Origin: Acidobacteriota bacterium
GTDB taxonomy: Bacteria; Acidobacteriota; Terriglobia; UBA7540
Assembly (NCBI GenBank): GCA_021789565.1
Contig: JAJYJL010000556.1
Span: 1 to 6,133 of the forward strand
Length of the DNA: 6,133 nucleotides
Reading direction: 5' to 3'
Positions 1 to 4,741 of the stretch are shown here, in pieces; within the stretch, counting starts at the first letter, position 1, and each line of letters begins with the position of its first letter. A program made the translations under genes and the position numbers. Under the pieces are notes generated by a model. The model did no database searches. It was not told the DNA's origin and saw only the letters and a program-made list of their open reading frames with translations.

Positions 1-266
1 GCCCCCGTAACATAATCGACCACCTCTGTTATTTGGACATTCATGTTGCCTTGACTGCGCGCGGACAGCGCACACGCCGGGCAGCAAAACGTCCTTCGCT
101 TACCATCCACAATTGCCACAGTCTTCGAATGGGAATGCACCGATCGCTGACATGCAAAACATGTGCTGTCATTGGCTCGTTGAAGGCTGGTCCGCCAACC
201 ATAGGCGAAGGCTCCCGCGAGTGCCAAGAAAACCACCAAGCCGACCCAGGAGAGGACGCGCATCAT
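1..266 (-). CDS. NosL-like membrane-anchored Cys-rich protein (partial, 3' end outside window)
   Basis: The minus strand is open from an ATG-ATG pair (266-264 and 263-261) to the left edge, giving 88 residues without a stop, so the C-terminus is missing. Residues 7-23 form one hydrophobic helix (signal anchor or uncleaved signal). The following domain has Cys36-x2-Cys39, then Cys61-Cys62-x2-Cys65, and ends near Val-Val-Asp-Tyr-Val-Thr-Gly. This layout (CxxC, a short beta stretch ending in Asp-Gly, Phe-Cys-Cys-x-x-Cys, then a D-Y-x-T-G motif) resembles NosL, the copper chaperone family first known from nitrous oxide reductase maturation. Here no nos gene is visible, so a general envelope copper/thiol role is inferred. 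The start is supported by GGAG (on + at 274-277 as CTCC), 7 bases before ATG 266. It is divergent from the DUF2933 gene. Coding reality is good; the family name is moderate because the C-terminal half is unseen. Confidence 0.72.
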   Translation of the reverse strand, partial: MMRVLSWVGLVVFLALAGAFAYGWRTSLQRANDSTCFACQRSVHSHSKTVAIVDGKRRTFCCPACALSARSQGNMNVQITEVVDYVTG

Positions 267-283
267 AGCCTGACTCCAAACAG

Positions 284-289
284 ATTATA
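284..289 (-). promoter_or_regulatory. -10 box candidate for the NosL-like gene
   Basis: On the minus strand these six bases read TATAAT, a perfect sigma-70 -10 hexamer, 17 bases upstream of the ATG at 266. No good -35 hexamer is seen at 16-18 bp (GATCTC at 17 bp). The resulting leader would be only about a dozen bases with the Shine-Dalgarno at its very 5' end. It is therefore a candidate only. Confidence 0.35.
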
Positions 290-322
290 CGCCCAGAATG
301 GACGCAGAGATCGGAGAACGAA

Positions 323-346
323 TCGCTGGCTAATCGCTGCCAGCGA
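323..346. repeat. 8-bp perfect inverted repeat (operator or hairpin candidate)
   Basis: TCGCTGGC at 323-330 is the exact reverse complement of GCCAGCGA at 339-346, with an 8-base spacer. The spacer contains AATCGCT (332-338), a direct repeat of AATCGCT at 321-327 with an 11-bp period. It lies between the two divergent starts, just upstream of the minus-strand -10 candidate, a position suited to an operator acting on one or both genes. No T tract follows, so it is not a terminator. Confidence 0.45.
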
Positions 347-569
347 GCGGAAGGAGACGCAATGCCGACCCGGATCTTTGTAGACCCCGGGCAATTGGCT
401 CATTTCGGGCGTTTGTGGCGCAGATCATCCAGTCCGCCGGCTCGTAATTTCGGCGCACCCCATAGAAATACCCGGCCTTTCGGAGTGGCACCAGATGTGC
501 TTTTTGAAGGAGAGAGCCCTGACACGACGACTTCTCGAACTCAGTCTTCTTTCGAAGGGAGAACGGATC

Positions 570-758
570 ATGGATTTCCTGGCGGACAACTGGTTTTACA
601 TCGTTGCCCTCATCCTGTTTGTGGCGATGCACCTGATCGGGTCCGGCTGTGGCCACGCACATGGAGAACGAAGACAACGCAACAACAAAGCCTCGAACGA
701 AGTGGCGCCGGGCACAAAATCCGTTGCTGGTTATAACACCTCTCAATGTGCCAAATAG
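570..758 (+). CDS. DUF2933-type small membrane protein
   Basis: The product has 62 residues. It begins Met-Asp-Phe-Leu-Ala-Asp-Asn-Trp-Phe-Tyr, followed by one transmembrane helix at residues 7-25 and then Gly-Ser-Gly-Cys27-Gly-His29-Ala-His31. This is the typical pattern of DUF2933 proteins: short, an NW(F) start, one helix ending in an A-M-H-L motif, then Gly/His-rich. Members are often encoded near copper or heavy-metal genes, and their function is not established. The start at 570 was preferred over the in-frame ATG at 495 because it matches the family N-terminus and has AGGGAG (556-561) 8 bases upstream. The C-terminal 30 residues are polar and not conserved in my memory of the family. 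The Cys/His cluster next to the membrane could bind metal (inference). Confidence 0.8.
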   Translation: MDFLADNWFYIVALILFVAMHLIGSGCGHAHGERRQRNNKASNEVAPGTKSVAGYNTSQCAK

Positions 759-773
759 ACGCACCGCGGGTGT

Positions 774-818
774 GCCGAAAACACAATGTCTTACGGCTGA
801 AGCGGTTTTCGTTTCGGC
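774..818 (+). other. Two mutually exclusive stem-loops downstream of the DUF2933 gene
   Basis: One left arm can pair with two adjacent right arms. CGAAAAC (776-782) pairs with GTTTTCG (805-811), and GCCGAAA (774-780) pairs with TTTCGGC (812-818), 7 bp each. The element lies in the 137-base gap between the DUF2933 stop and the kinase-like gene. It could be a weak terminator or an attenuator. No U tract follows either stem, and short stems of this kind can arise by chance. Confidence 0.25.
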
Positions 819-895
819 AACTCTTATGATTCCAACGGCTTGATGAATGGAGACGCAATTGCCGAGTCCCGCTTCGATCTGGAGAATACATCGGC

Positions 896-2122
896 GTGTG
901 CCTTATCGTCATTCTCGGCCGCTGTTTCAGTGGAGCGGACCTGATCGCCAAAAGAGTGAGCGAAGGTCTGGCATGCCGATTGATTGAAGAAGAAGCCCTC
1001 ATAGAGAAAGCTGCCGCCTGGGGCTTCGCACAGGAGCAGCTGCGCAATGCTGTCAGGCCGATTCCTGTTCTGAGGGGCTGCTTCCCGCAAGACTACGGAC
1101 CGGAACTCGCTGCGCTGCGGGCCGCTTTAGCTGAGGAGGCCGCCGCTTCGAAAACCGTCTTCTCGGGTTGTGAAGGCTTCCTCCTGCCGAGACACACCGT
1201 ACCTGTATTGCGAATACGCTTGAACGTGCCTCTTCCGGGCCGCCTAGCCGAACTGAGAGAGCAACTCCGGTTGACTGATGGGATGGCCCGGCGCCACATT
1301 CGCCGTGTTGATCTCGCATACCGTCGATGGGTCCGGAAGGTCTCCGGATCGGATGAAGAGGATCCTGCGCTTTACGATTTGGTTGTCGGCATCGATAACG
1401 GGGACGTTGATTCAGCTTTCAAAACCATTGCCGATTTCGTGATCCGTCAAACCTCGCTCCAATTAGGACCCGAGTATTGCAGGGCGATGACCAACTTCGC
1501 GCTGGCAAGCCGCATCGAAGCCGTGCTCAAGGTGATACCGCACACGACTGGTTTGAATGCCATGGTGAGGGTTGATCAAGGAATAGTATTTCTTGCGGCT
1601 AATAGCTGGGATCCAAGAGATCGGGCGGTAGCCCGTGGCATCGTTTCGGTGATTTCGGGTGTCAGACGCGTGGAATTGATCGAGTTGGGCCCGCGGCCGG
1701 GAATCTCGCACGTGGCTGTTCGGAACGGCAAAGGGTCCACATGGCGCCCCTGGGCGGTCGGAGCCACGCTTTGCAGCCTTCTCATCGCCGGCGGTATGTT
1801 CCTCAACTGGCTTGATCTCAACCAATTTGTGGAGACCTCAGTAGCGGGTGTTATCACGGACACGCGATGCGCCGGCAATCATCGCATCTCAGGCGGCTCG
1901 GAGAGGGGTCAATGCGTCAGGAAGTGCGTCGAGGTTCAAGAAGAGGTCAAATACGCGCTTCTCGACGGCGCGCAGATCTATGTGTTGACCGATCAGAGTC
2001 TGGGTGAGCGTTTTGCCGCCCGGGCCGTCACGATCAGAGGGCGTCTTGACCCGAAGAACAACCTGCTCGAAGTTCATTCGATCAAGCTCGCCTCGACAAC
2101 AGCGGAGTCCCTCAATTTCTGA
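896..2122 (+). CDS. Cytidylate-kinase-like / BON / transmembrane / exported Cys-domain protein
   Basis: This is a 408-residue multidomain protein. Residues 1-183 resemble the cytidylate kinase-like family (PF13189 type). They have an N-terminal beta strand and glycine loop (Gly8-Arg-Cys-Phe-Ser-Gly13-Ala-Asp), and a well conserved C-terminal part with Ala-Arg-Arg-His-Ile-Arg-Arg-Val-Asp (131-139) and Asp-Pro-Ala-Leu-Tyr-Asp-Leu-Val (156-163). Residues 200-264 fit a BON-like domain, ending Ser-Gly-Val-Arg-Arg-Val-Glu-Leu-Ile. Residues 286-306 are one transmembrane helix. Residues 311-400 are presumably exported, with Gly-Val-Ile-Thr-Asp, Cys325, His329, Cys340-x3-Cys344 and a small beta fold. 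The chosen start is GTG at 896, placing the first strand at the N-terminus; GGAG (881-884) is 11 bases upstream, slightly far. The frame is open back to 830, so an alternative start exists. No Walker lysine is seen, so catalysis is doubtful; a signalling role across the membrane is inferred. Confidence 0.8.
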   Translation: MCLIVILGRCFSGADLIAKRVSEGLACRLIEEEALIEKAAAWGFAQEQLRNAVRPIPVLRGCFPQDYGPELAALRAALAEEAAASKTVFSGCEGFLLPRHTVPVLRIRLNVPLPGRLAELREQLRLTDGMARRHIRRVDLAYRRWVRKVSGSDEEDPALYDLVVGIDNGDVDSAFKTIADFVIRQTSLQLGPEYCRAMTNFALASRIEAVLKVIPHTTGLNAMVRVDQGIVFLAANSWDPRDRAVARGIVSVISGVRRVELIELGPRPGISHVAVRNGKGSTWRPWAVGATLCSLLIAGGMFLNWLDLNQFVETSVAGVITDTRCAGNHRISGGSERGQCVRKCVEVQEEVKYALLDGAQIYVLTDQSLGERFAARAVTIRGRLDPKNNLLEVHSIKLASTTAESLNF

Positions 2123-2123
2123 A

Positions 2124-2139
2124 GTGCCGCATTTGGCAC
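2124..2139 (+). other. Small hairpin after the kinase-like gene
   Basis: GTGCC (2124-2128) and GGCAC (2135-2139) form a 5-bp stem with a 6-base loop, starting two bases after the stop codon. No U tract follows, so it is not a convincing terminator. It may simply be chance. Confidence 0.2.
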
Positions 2140-2241
2140 ACCGACCGAGTCGAAGTGGACGATAGCAGGCAGGCGCGCCGGTTCGCCGCTCAATGCCGCG
2201 GCGTCGAGGCTGGCATTGAAAGTGCAGCCCATTTGTTCTCT

Positions 2242-3045
2242 GTGAGATTAAGACTAAAAGTTGCTTCAGGGCTCGTGCTGTTTCTGCCCAGCATTTGGGC
2301 AGCGGATTCATCACACGGCGGCACTGACGCATTCGCCTCCTATCATGAGGCCATCGACGCGCGCTTAGTCGACCTATTGAATCGGACTACAACTCGGGAA
2401 TCCCGTGGCGAAGCCCGCCCAGAGCCTGCCGCCCCTGCTGCCAAACCCGCCGACACAACCGTCCAGGAGTTCGCGATTCGATACTGGCGCGGTCGCGAAG
2501 AAAGTCTGAAACGAGCGTTGGATCGCCTGGCCCAGGTCCGCCCGGTGCTTGAAAGCGTGTTAGAGAGTGAAGGGCTGCCGAAGAGCTTGATCGCGGTAGT
2601 CCTGGTGGAAAGCGCAGCTGATCCACTCGCGCTTTCGCCCAAGGAAGCCAGGGGATTATGGCAAATCATCCCGGCGACAGCGAGACAATACGGCTTGATG
2701 GTAAGTTCGCAGCGCGACGATCGAATCCATACAGAGAAGGCAACAAGAGCGGCCGCCCGATTCCTTCGCGATTTGTACGAACAATTTCACGACTGGCCAC
2801 TGGCGCTCGCAGCGTACAATGCCGGGAAGCAAGTCGTCGAAAGAGCCGTTGAGAAATCGCGCAGCGACAACTTCTGGACCCTCAGCTCGCAACGGTTGCT
2901 GCCGGAGGAAACCCGGAATTATGTGCCAGCGGTACTTGCGGCAATGCAGTTGTTCGGAGATGGCGTACCGCCAGCAACGCAATCGGCCTCCGACAAGGAC
3001 AGTCGCTCCGAATGGGTATATGGGACCGCTGGTATCGGCAACTGA
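2242..3045 (+). CDS. MltD-like lytic transglycosylase (SLT/GH23 domain), secreted
   Basis: The enzyme cleaves the glycan strands of peptidoglycan non-hydrolytically, forming 1,6-anhydro-muramyl ends, and acts in the periplasm. From GTG 2242 it has 267 residues, with a clean signal peptide (Arg-Leu-Arg-Leu-Lys, a hydrophobic core, then Ile-Trp-Ala-Ala). A variable linker rich in Ala/Pro follows, then the SLT domain at about 105-240. Motifs are Glu-Ser at 123-124 (Glu123 likely catalytic), Gly-Leu-Trp-Gln (138-141), Ala-Tyr-Asn-Ala-Gly (191-195) and Glu-Thr-Arg-Asn-Tyr-Val-Pro (223-229). No LysM repeats follow, unlike E. coli MltD. The frame stays open upstream to GTG 2155, but those 29 residues would bury the signal peptide. 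TTG 2233 is a second possible start. Neither start has a strong ribosome site. It is co-directional with the kinase-like gene and may share its transcript. Family assignment is secure. Confidence 0.9.
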   Translation: MRLRLKVASGLVLFLPSIWAADSSHGGTDAFASYHEAIDARLVDLLNRTTTRESRGEARPEPAAPAAKPADTTVQEFAIRYWRGREESLKRALDRLAQVRPVLESVLESEGLPKSLIAVVLVESAADPLALSPKEARGLWQIIPATARQYGLMVSSQRDDRIHTEKATRAAARFLRDLYEQFHDWPLALAAYNAGKQVVERAVEKSRSDNFWTLSSQRLLPEETRNYVPAVLAAMQLFGDGVPPATQSASDKDSRSEWVYGTAGIGN

Positions 3046-3093
3046 TTCCAGGGCGAAGCGACTTGGGGCACTACGCCGTTGGATCACGTTCAG

Positions 3094-3125
3094 GATCTTT
3101 CGAGATCGGTTTGAATATTGTATTC
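3094..3125. terminator. Tandem hairpins between convergent genes (bidirectional terminator candidate)
   Basis: The spacer between the convergent transglycosylase and methyltransferase genes holds two adjacent small dyads. The first is GATCT (3094-3098), TTCG loop, AGATC (3103-3107). The second is GAATA (3113-3117), TTG, TATTC (3121-3125). The first is a compact stem with a UUCG-type loop followed by GGTTTG. The stems are only 5 bp and the T tract is poor, so termination is plausible mainly from position. Confidence 0.35.
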
Positions 3126-3144
3126 CTCCATTCGGCGGATGAGG

Positions 3145-3819
3145 TTAGTTCGACCTAGTGGGGCGAGCACCTGCGTCGGGCACCTTCAAGGCTTCCATAG
3201 CGAGAATGATGTCGAGAAAGATCGATTCCACTTGGAGAATGCGGAAGCCGGCCTTGGTCGCCGCGGTTATAGTATCGCGATTCATTTCAGTTCCCCTCCG
3301 TCGGGTCGCCATTGTCATCAAATCGAGAACGGCGCCCAAAACGGCATTGCTACTGCGCACGTGTTCGAACATCAGGAGCCGTCCACCGGGCCGCAGGACG
3401 CGGTGCAACTCGGAGAACACGATTCCGGGACAAGGCACGGAGCACATAGTGCAAGAGGTCACGACAGTATCGAAAGACTCGCCTGGAAAGCACAGGCTTG
3501 CAGCGTCACTTTGCACCAACTGGAGGTCACCGGCAAATCTTTGGGCACGTTTGCGGCTCCTCTCGATCATCGCGCTGCTGACATCGATTGCGATAATCGC
3601 GGGTCCGGCTGGTAAATGTTGGATGTCGAGGCCGGTGCCAATCGCAACGAAGAGGGTTCTTCCCTGAATTCGACGGAATAGAGCTTTTTTGTGTGCCCCT
3701 CTCCGCAGGTCGGAACCTTCGCATAGGTCGTAGAAGTTGGCTCGACGCTCCCAAAGGGCTTTCAAGCGAATCTCGCATCTCTGCGGAAGGCCCGGCGGAG
3801 AGAACGGCTCCGCCGCCAT
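3145..3819 (-). CDS. Class I SAM-dependent methyltransferase (METTL7/UbiE-like)
   Basis: This cytoplasmic Rossmann-fold methyltransferase has 224 residues from ATG 3819. Motif I is Val-Ala-Ile-Gly-Thr-Gly-Leu-Asp (58-65), and the acidic end of beta-2 is Ile-Asp (78-79). Then come Ser-Asp-Ala-Ala (104-107), Phe-Asp-Thr-Val-Val (116-120), Leu-His-Arg-Val-Leu-Arg-Pro-Gly-Gly-Arg (138-147), Glu-His-Val (152-154) and Met-Asn-Arg-Asp-Thr (179-183). The L-R-P-G-G, E-H-V-R and N-R-D-T motifs fit the METTL7/PE-methyltransferase-like group; the substrate cannot be read from sequence. It has an unusual Cys123-x2-Cys126-x3-Cys130. The start is uncertain: GTG 3828 and ATG 3819 overlap the upstream gene by 67 or 58 bases and lack a good ribosome site. 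TTG 3765 would give a 4-base TTGA overlap, typical of translational coupling, and begins just before the conserved Trp-Glu-Arg-Arg-Ala-Asn-Phe-Tyr-Asp. It forms an operon with the Met-rich membrane protein. Confidence 0.85.
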   Translation of the reverse strand: MAAEPFSPPGLPQRCEIRLKALWERRANFYDLCEGSDLRRGAHKKALFRRIQGRTLFVAIGTGLDIQHLPAGPAIIAIDVSSAMIERSRKRAQRFAGDLQLVQSDAASLCFPGESFDTVVTSCTMCSVPCPGIVFSELHRVLRPGGRLLMFEHVRSSNAVLGAVLDLMTMATRRRGTEMNRDTITAATKAGFRILQVESIFLDIILAMEALKVPDAGARPTRSN

Positions 3820-4205
3820 CCCCAGCACTGAAGGCCGACAAATGTGACGAGACCGAACATGGCGCCAGCAAGCACTCCCGTAGTCCCCATCGGACGGTAT
3901 CCGGCCAACTCAAGAGCGCAGAGTTGCATCGGACTTAGCATTCCTACAATCATGGAAGGAACCATGGTTTCAATTGAGCCCAGCAGCGGAGCAAGGAGAA
4001 CGGAGAGCGCCATTTGGGCGCCCATCGCCGCCGCCTTCCCGACGACAAATGTCAAGGCGAAGTTCCATTCGAGGGTATGGACCAAGTGCATCACCGAATT
4101 CGATGCCGATCCGACGACCATCAGAAACAGCGCATCGGCCAGTGCGAATAACACCGAGAGCCGCTTCACGGATCGACCTCCATCAGGTTCACAAGCATTT
4201 CGCAT
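3762..4205 (-). CDS. Four-helix Met-rich inner-membrane protein, family not recognised
   Basis: The product has 147 residues with four predicted helices, about 17-39, 47-72, 80-100 and 107-128. A strongly basic tail (Arg-Arg-Ser-Arg-Ser-Leu-Arg-Arg) suggests the C-terminus is cytoplasmic. Helix 3 carries Met81, Met85, Met89 and Met93, each four residues apart on one face, followed by Cys96. Helix 4 carries Gly110-x3-Gly114-x3-Gly118. Met39-His40-x2-His43 sit at the end of helix 1. Regular MxxxM plus GxxxG helices are a feature of CTR-type copper transporters, but I see no overall homology. I do not recognise the family; a soft-metal transport or sensing role is inferred from residues and neighbours. 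ATG 4205 has a strong GGGAGG 4-5 bases upstream. The frame is open upstream to 4319, but that extension is Arg-rich and lacks such support. The stop overlaps the methyltransferase gene. Confidence 0.75.
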   Translation of the reverse strand: MRNACEPDGGRSVKRLSVLFALADALFLMVVGSASNSVMHLVHTLEWNFALTFVVGKAAAMGAQMALSVLLAPLLGSIETMVPSMIVGMLSPMQLCALELAGYRPMGTTGVLAGAMFGLVTFVGLQCWGWRRSRSLRRAFRRDARFA

Positions 4206-4305
4206 AAAACCTCCCTGAGCCACGCAACCACGGGTTGCCCCATGGCTCCAGGTGAGCATGAGGAGCAAGCGTGCTGCCAAGGATAGTTTCGTGGTTCGCC
4301 GCCTC

Positions 4306-4351
4306 GATGGCGCCATCAAAGCTATCGACTTGGTTTCGGTTTATAGTCGAT
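4306..4351. promoter_or_regulatory. Paired dyads upstream of the membrane-protein operon (operator candidate)
   Basis: A 12-bp perfect palindrome GATGGCGCCATC (4306-4317) is followed 6 bases later by ATCGACT (4324-4330) and its exact reverse complement AGTCGAT (4345-4351), whose centres are 21 bp apart, about two helical turns. The right arm overlaps TATAGT/TATAAA-like -10 sequences on both strands. The site lies about 100 to 145 bases upstream of the membrane-protein start. Each dyad alone is near chance expectation for this window; the pairing is what draws notice. Confidence 0.3.
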
Positions 4352-4610
4352 GCTTGAGCCTTCCTCTGCTAAGCCATTGTGTCGCGCCGGGAACGCGGCC
4401 GCCGAGCTCGCGACGAGCGCCGGTTGCGTTAGAGAGGTTCTCAGGGTTTAAGCAATATGTCCGGCTGGATAGGCCGAAAACGGCCAGTTCGGGCCACCAG
4501 CCGCCTGAGATGCGCCAACGGCGGTCATTCATGGGCTGCGAAGCAAGGAGCCTGAGCCTCCTTCCGCGCAGGGAGTAAGCGCCGCGCGTTGGATGCTTCG
4601 CTGGACGCGC

Positions 4611-4636
4611 AATCGCAGCGATTTGGGCAAGCGATT
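4611..4636. repeat. AATCGC/GCGATT cluster
   Basis: AATCGC-A-GCGATT (4611-4623) is a perfect 13-base dyad. A further GCGATT at 4631-4636 repeats the right arm with a 13-bp period and begins a near-palindrome AAGC-GATT-GCTT. The cluster is about 110 bases upstream of the His/Met protein start. AATCGCT is also repeated in the spacer at 321-338, but the hexamer occurs elsewhere in coding sequence, so specificity is unproven. Confidence 0.25.
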
Positions 4637-4671
4637 GCTTCATCGGCGTGTGCCGTGGAGCCGAACGCGAG

Positions 4672-4692
4672 GCCTTCACTACCATTGAAGGT
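4672..4692 (+). promoter_or_regulatory. CueR/MerR-type operator-like dyad
   Basis: CCTTCA (4673-4678), a 7-base spacer and TGAAGG (4686-4691) give a 19-bp inverted repeat, extended by T at 4692. Its layout matches the CueR site of copA promoters (ACCTTCC-N7-GGAAGGT) with one changed base in each core hexamer. It sits about 50 bases before the start of a secreted metal-binding-like gene, where such an operator would be expected. The flanking -35 and -10 hexamers at the 19-bp MerR spacing are poor (GAGGCC and ACGATG), which lowers confidence. Confidence 0.35.
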
Positions 4693-4741
4693 CACGATGG
4701 TCTGCGCCGCGGCCTCGAGCGCCCATTCGCAAGGAGATCAC

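Larger units (their letters stand above)
267..569. other. Divergent intergenic spacer between NosL-like and DUF2933 genes
   Basis: This spacer of 303 bases separates two divergent envelope genes. It holds the -10 candidate at 284-289, the dyad at 323-346 and the Shine-Dalgarno of the DUF2933 gene (AGGGAG at 556-561). Open frames crossing it in several phases have no recognisable product. One of them, ATG 362, does have a strong AAGGAG at 351-356, but its frame runs into the DUF2933 gene. No promoter for the plus-strand gene could be identified with confidence. Confidence 0.6.
4206..4741. other. 536-base divergent spacer, no gene recognised
   Basis: This non-coding stretch lies between the minus-strand membrane-protein operon and the plus-strand His/Met protein. 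It contains several dyads listed separately (4306-4351, 4611-4636, 4673-4691). It also has smaller stems: GGCCG-AAAA-CGGCC (4472-4485) and AAGGAG/CTCCTT (4545-4563). Open frames exist on both strands (for example 4252-4578 plus and 4341-4685 minus) but their translations show no domain, signal or credible ribosome site. It could include a decayed gene, but I cannot identify one. Confidence 0.55.

Noticed and set aside
362..736. Plus-strand open frame with a strong AAGGAG Shine-Dalgarno
   Set aside because: Its translation has no domain or signal, is Arg/Pro-rich, and it overlaps the whole DUF2933 gene in another phase.
330..764. Minus-strand open frame opposite the DUF2933 gene
   Set aside because: No recognisable family; it reads as an antisense shadow of the plus-strand gene and spacer.
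747..2140. Inverted 10-mer TGTGCCAAAT (747-756) and ATTTGGCACA (2131-2140)
   Set aside because: Several 10-base inverted matches are expected by chance in a window of this size, and there is no sign of a mobile element between them.
2155..2241. N-terminal extension of the lytic transglycosylase from GTG 2155
   Set aside because: It would place 29 polar residues before a clear signal peptide and has no better ribosome site.
3118..3667. Plus-strand open frames opposite the methyltransferase
   Set aside because: The methyltransferase frame carries complete family motifs; the opposite frames show none.
4206..4319. N-terminal extension of the Met-rich membrane protein
   Set aside because: The Arg-rich extension lacks support, while ATG 4205 has GGGAGG at proper distance.
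4252..4685. Open frames on both strands in the divergent spacer
   Set aside because: No domains, no signal peptide, no credible ribosome site; composition is like random GC-rich sequence.
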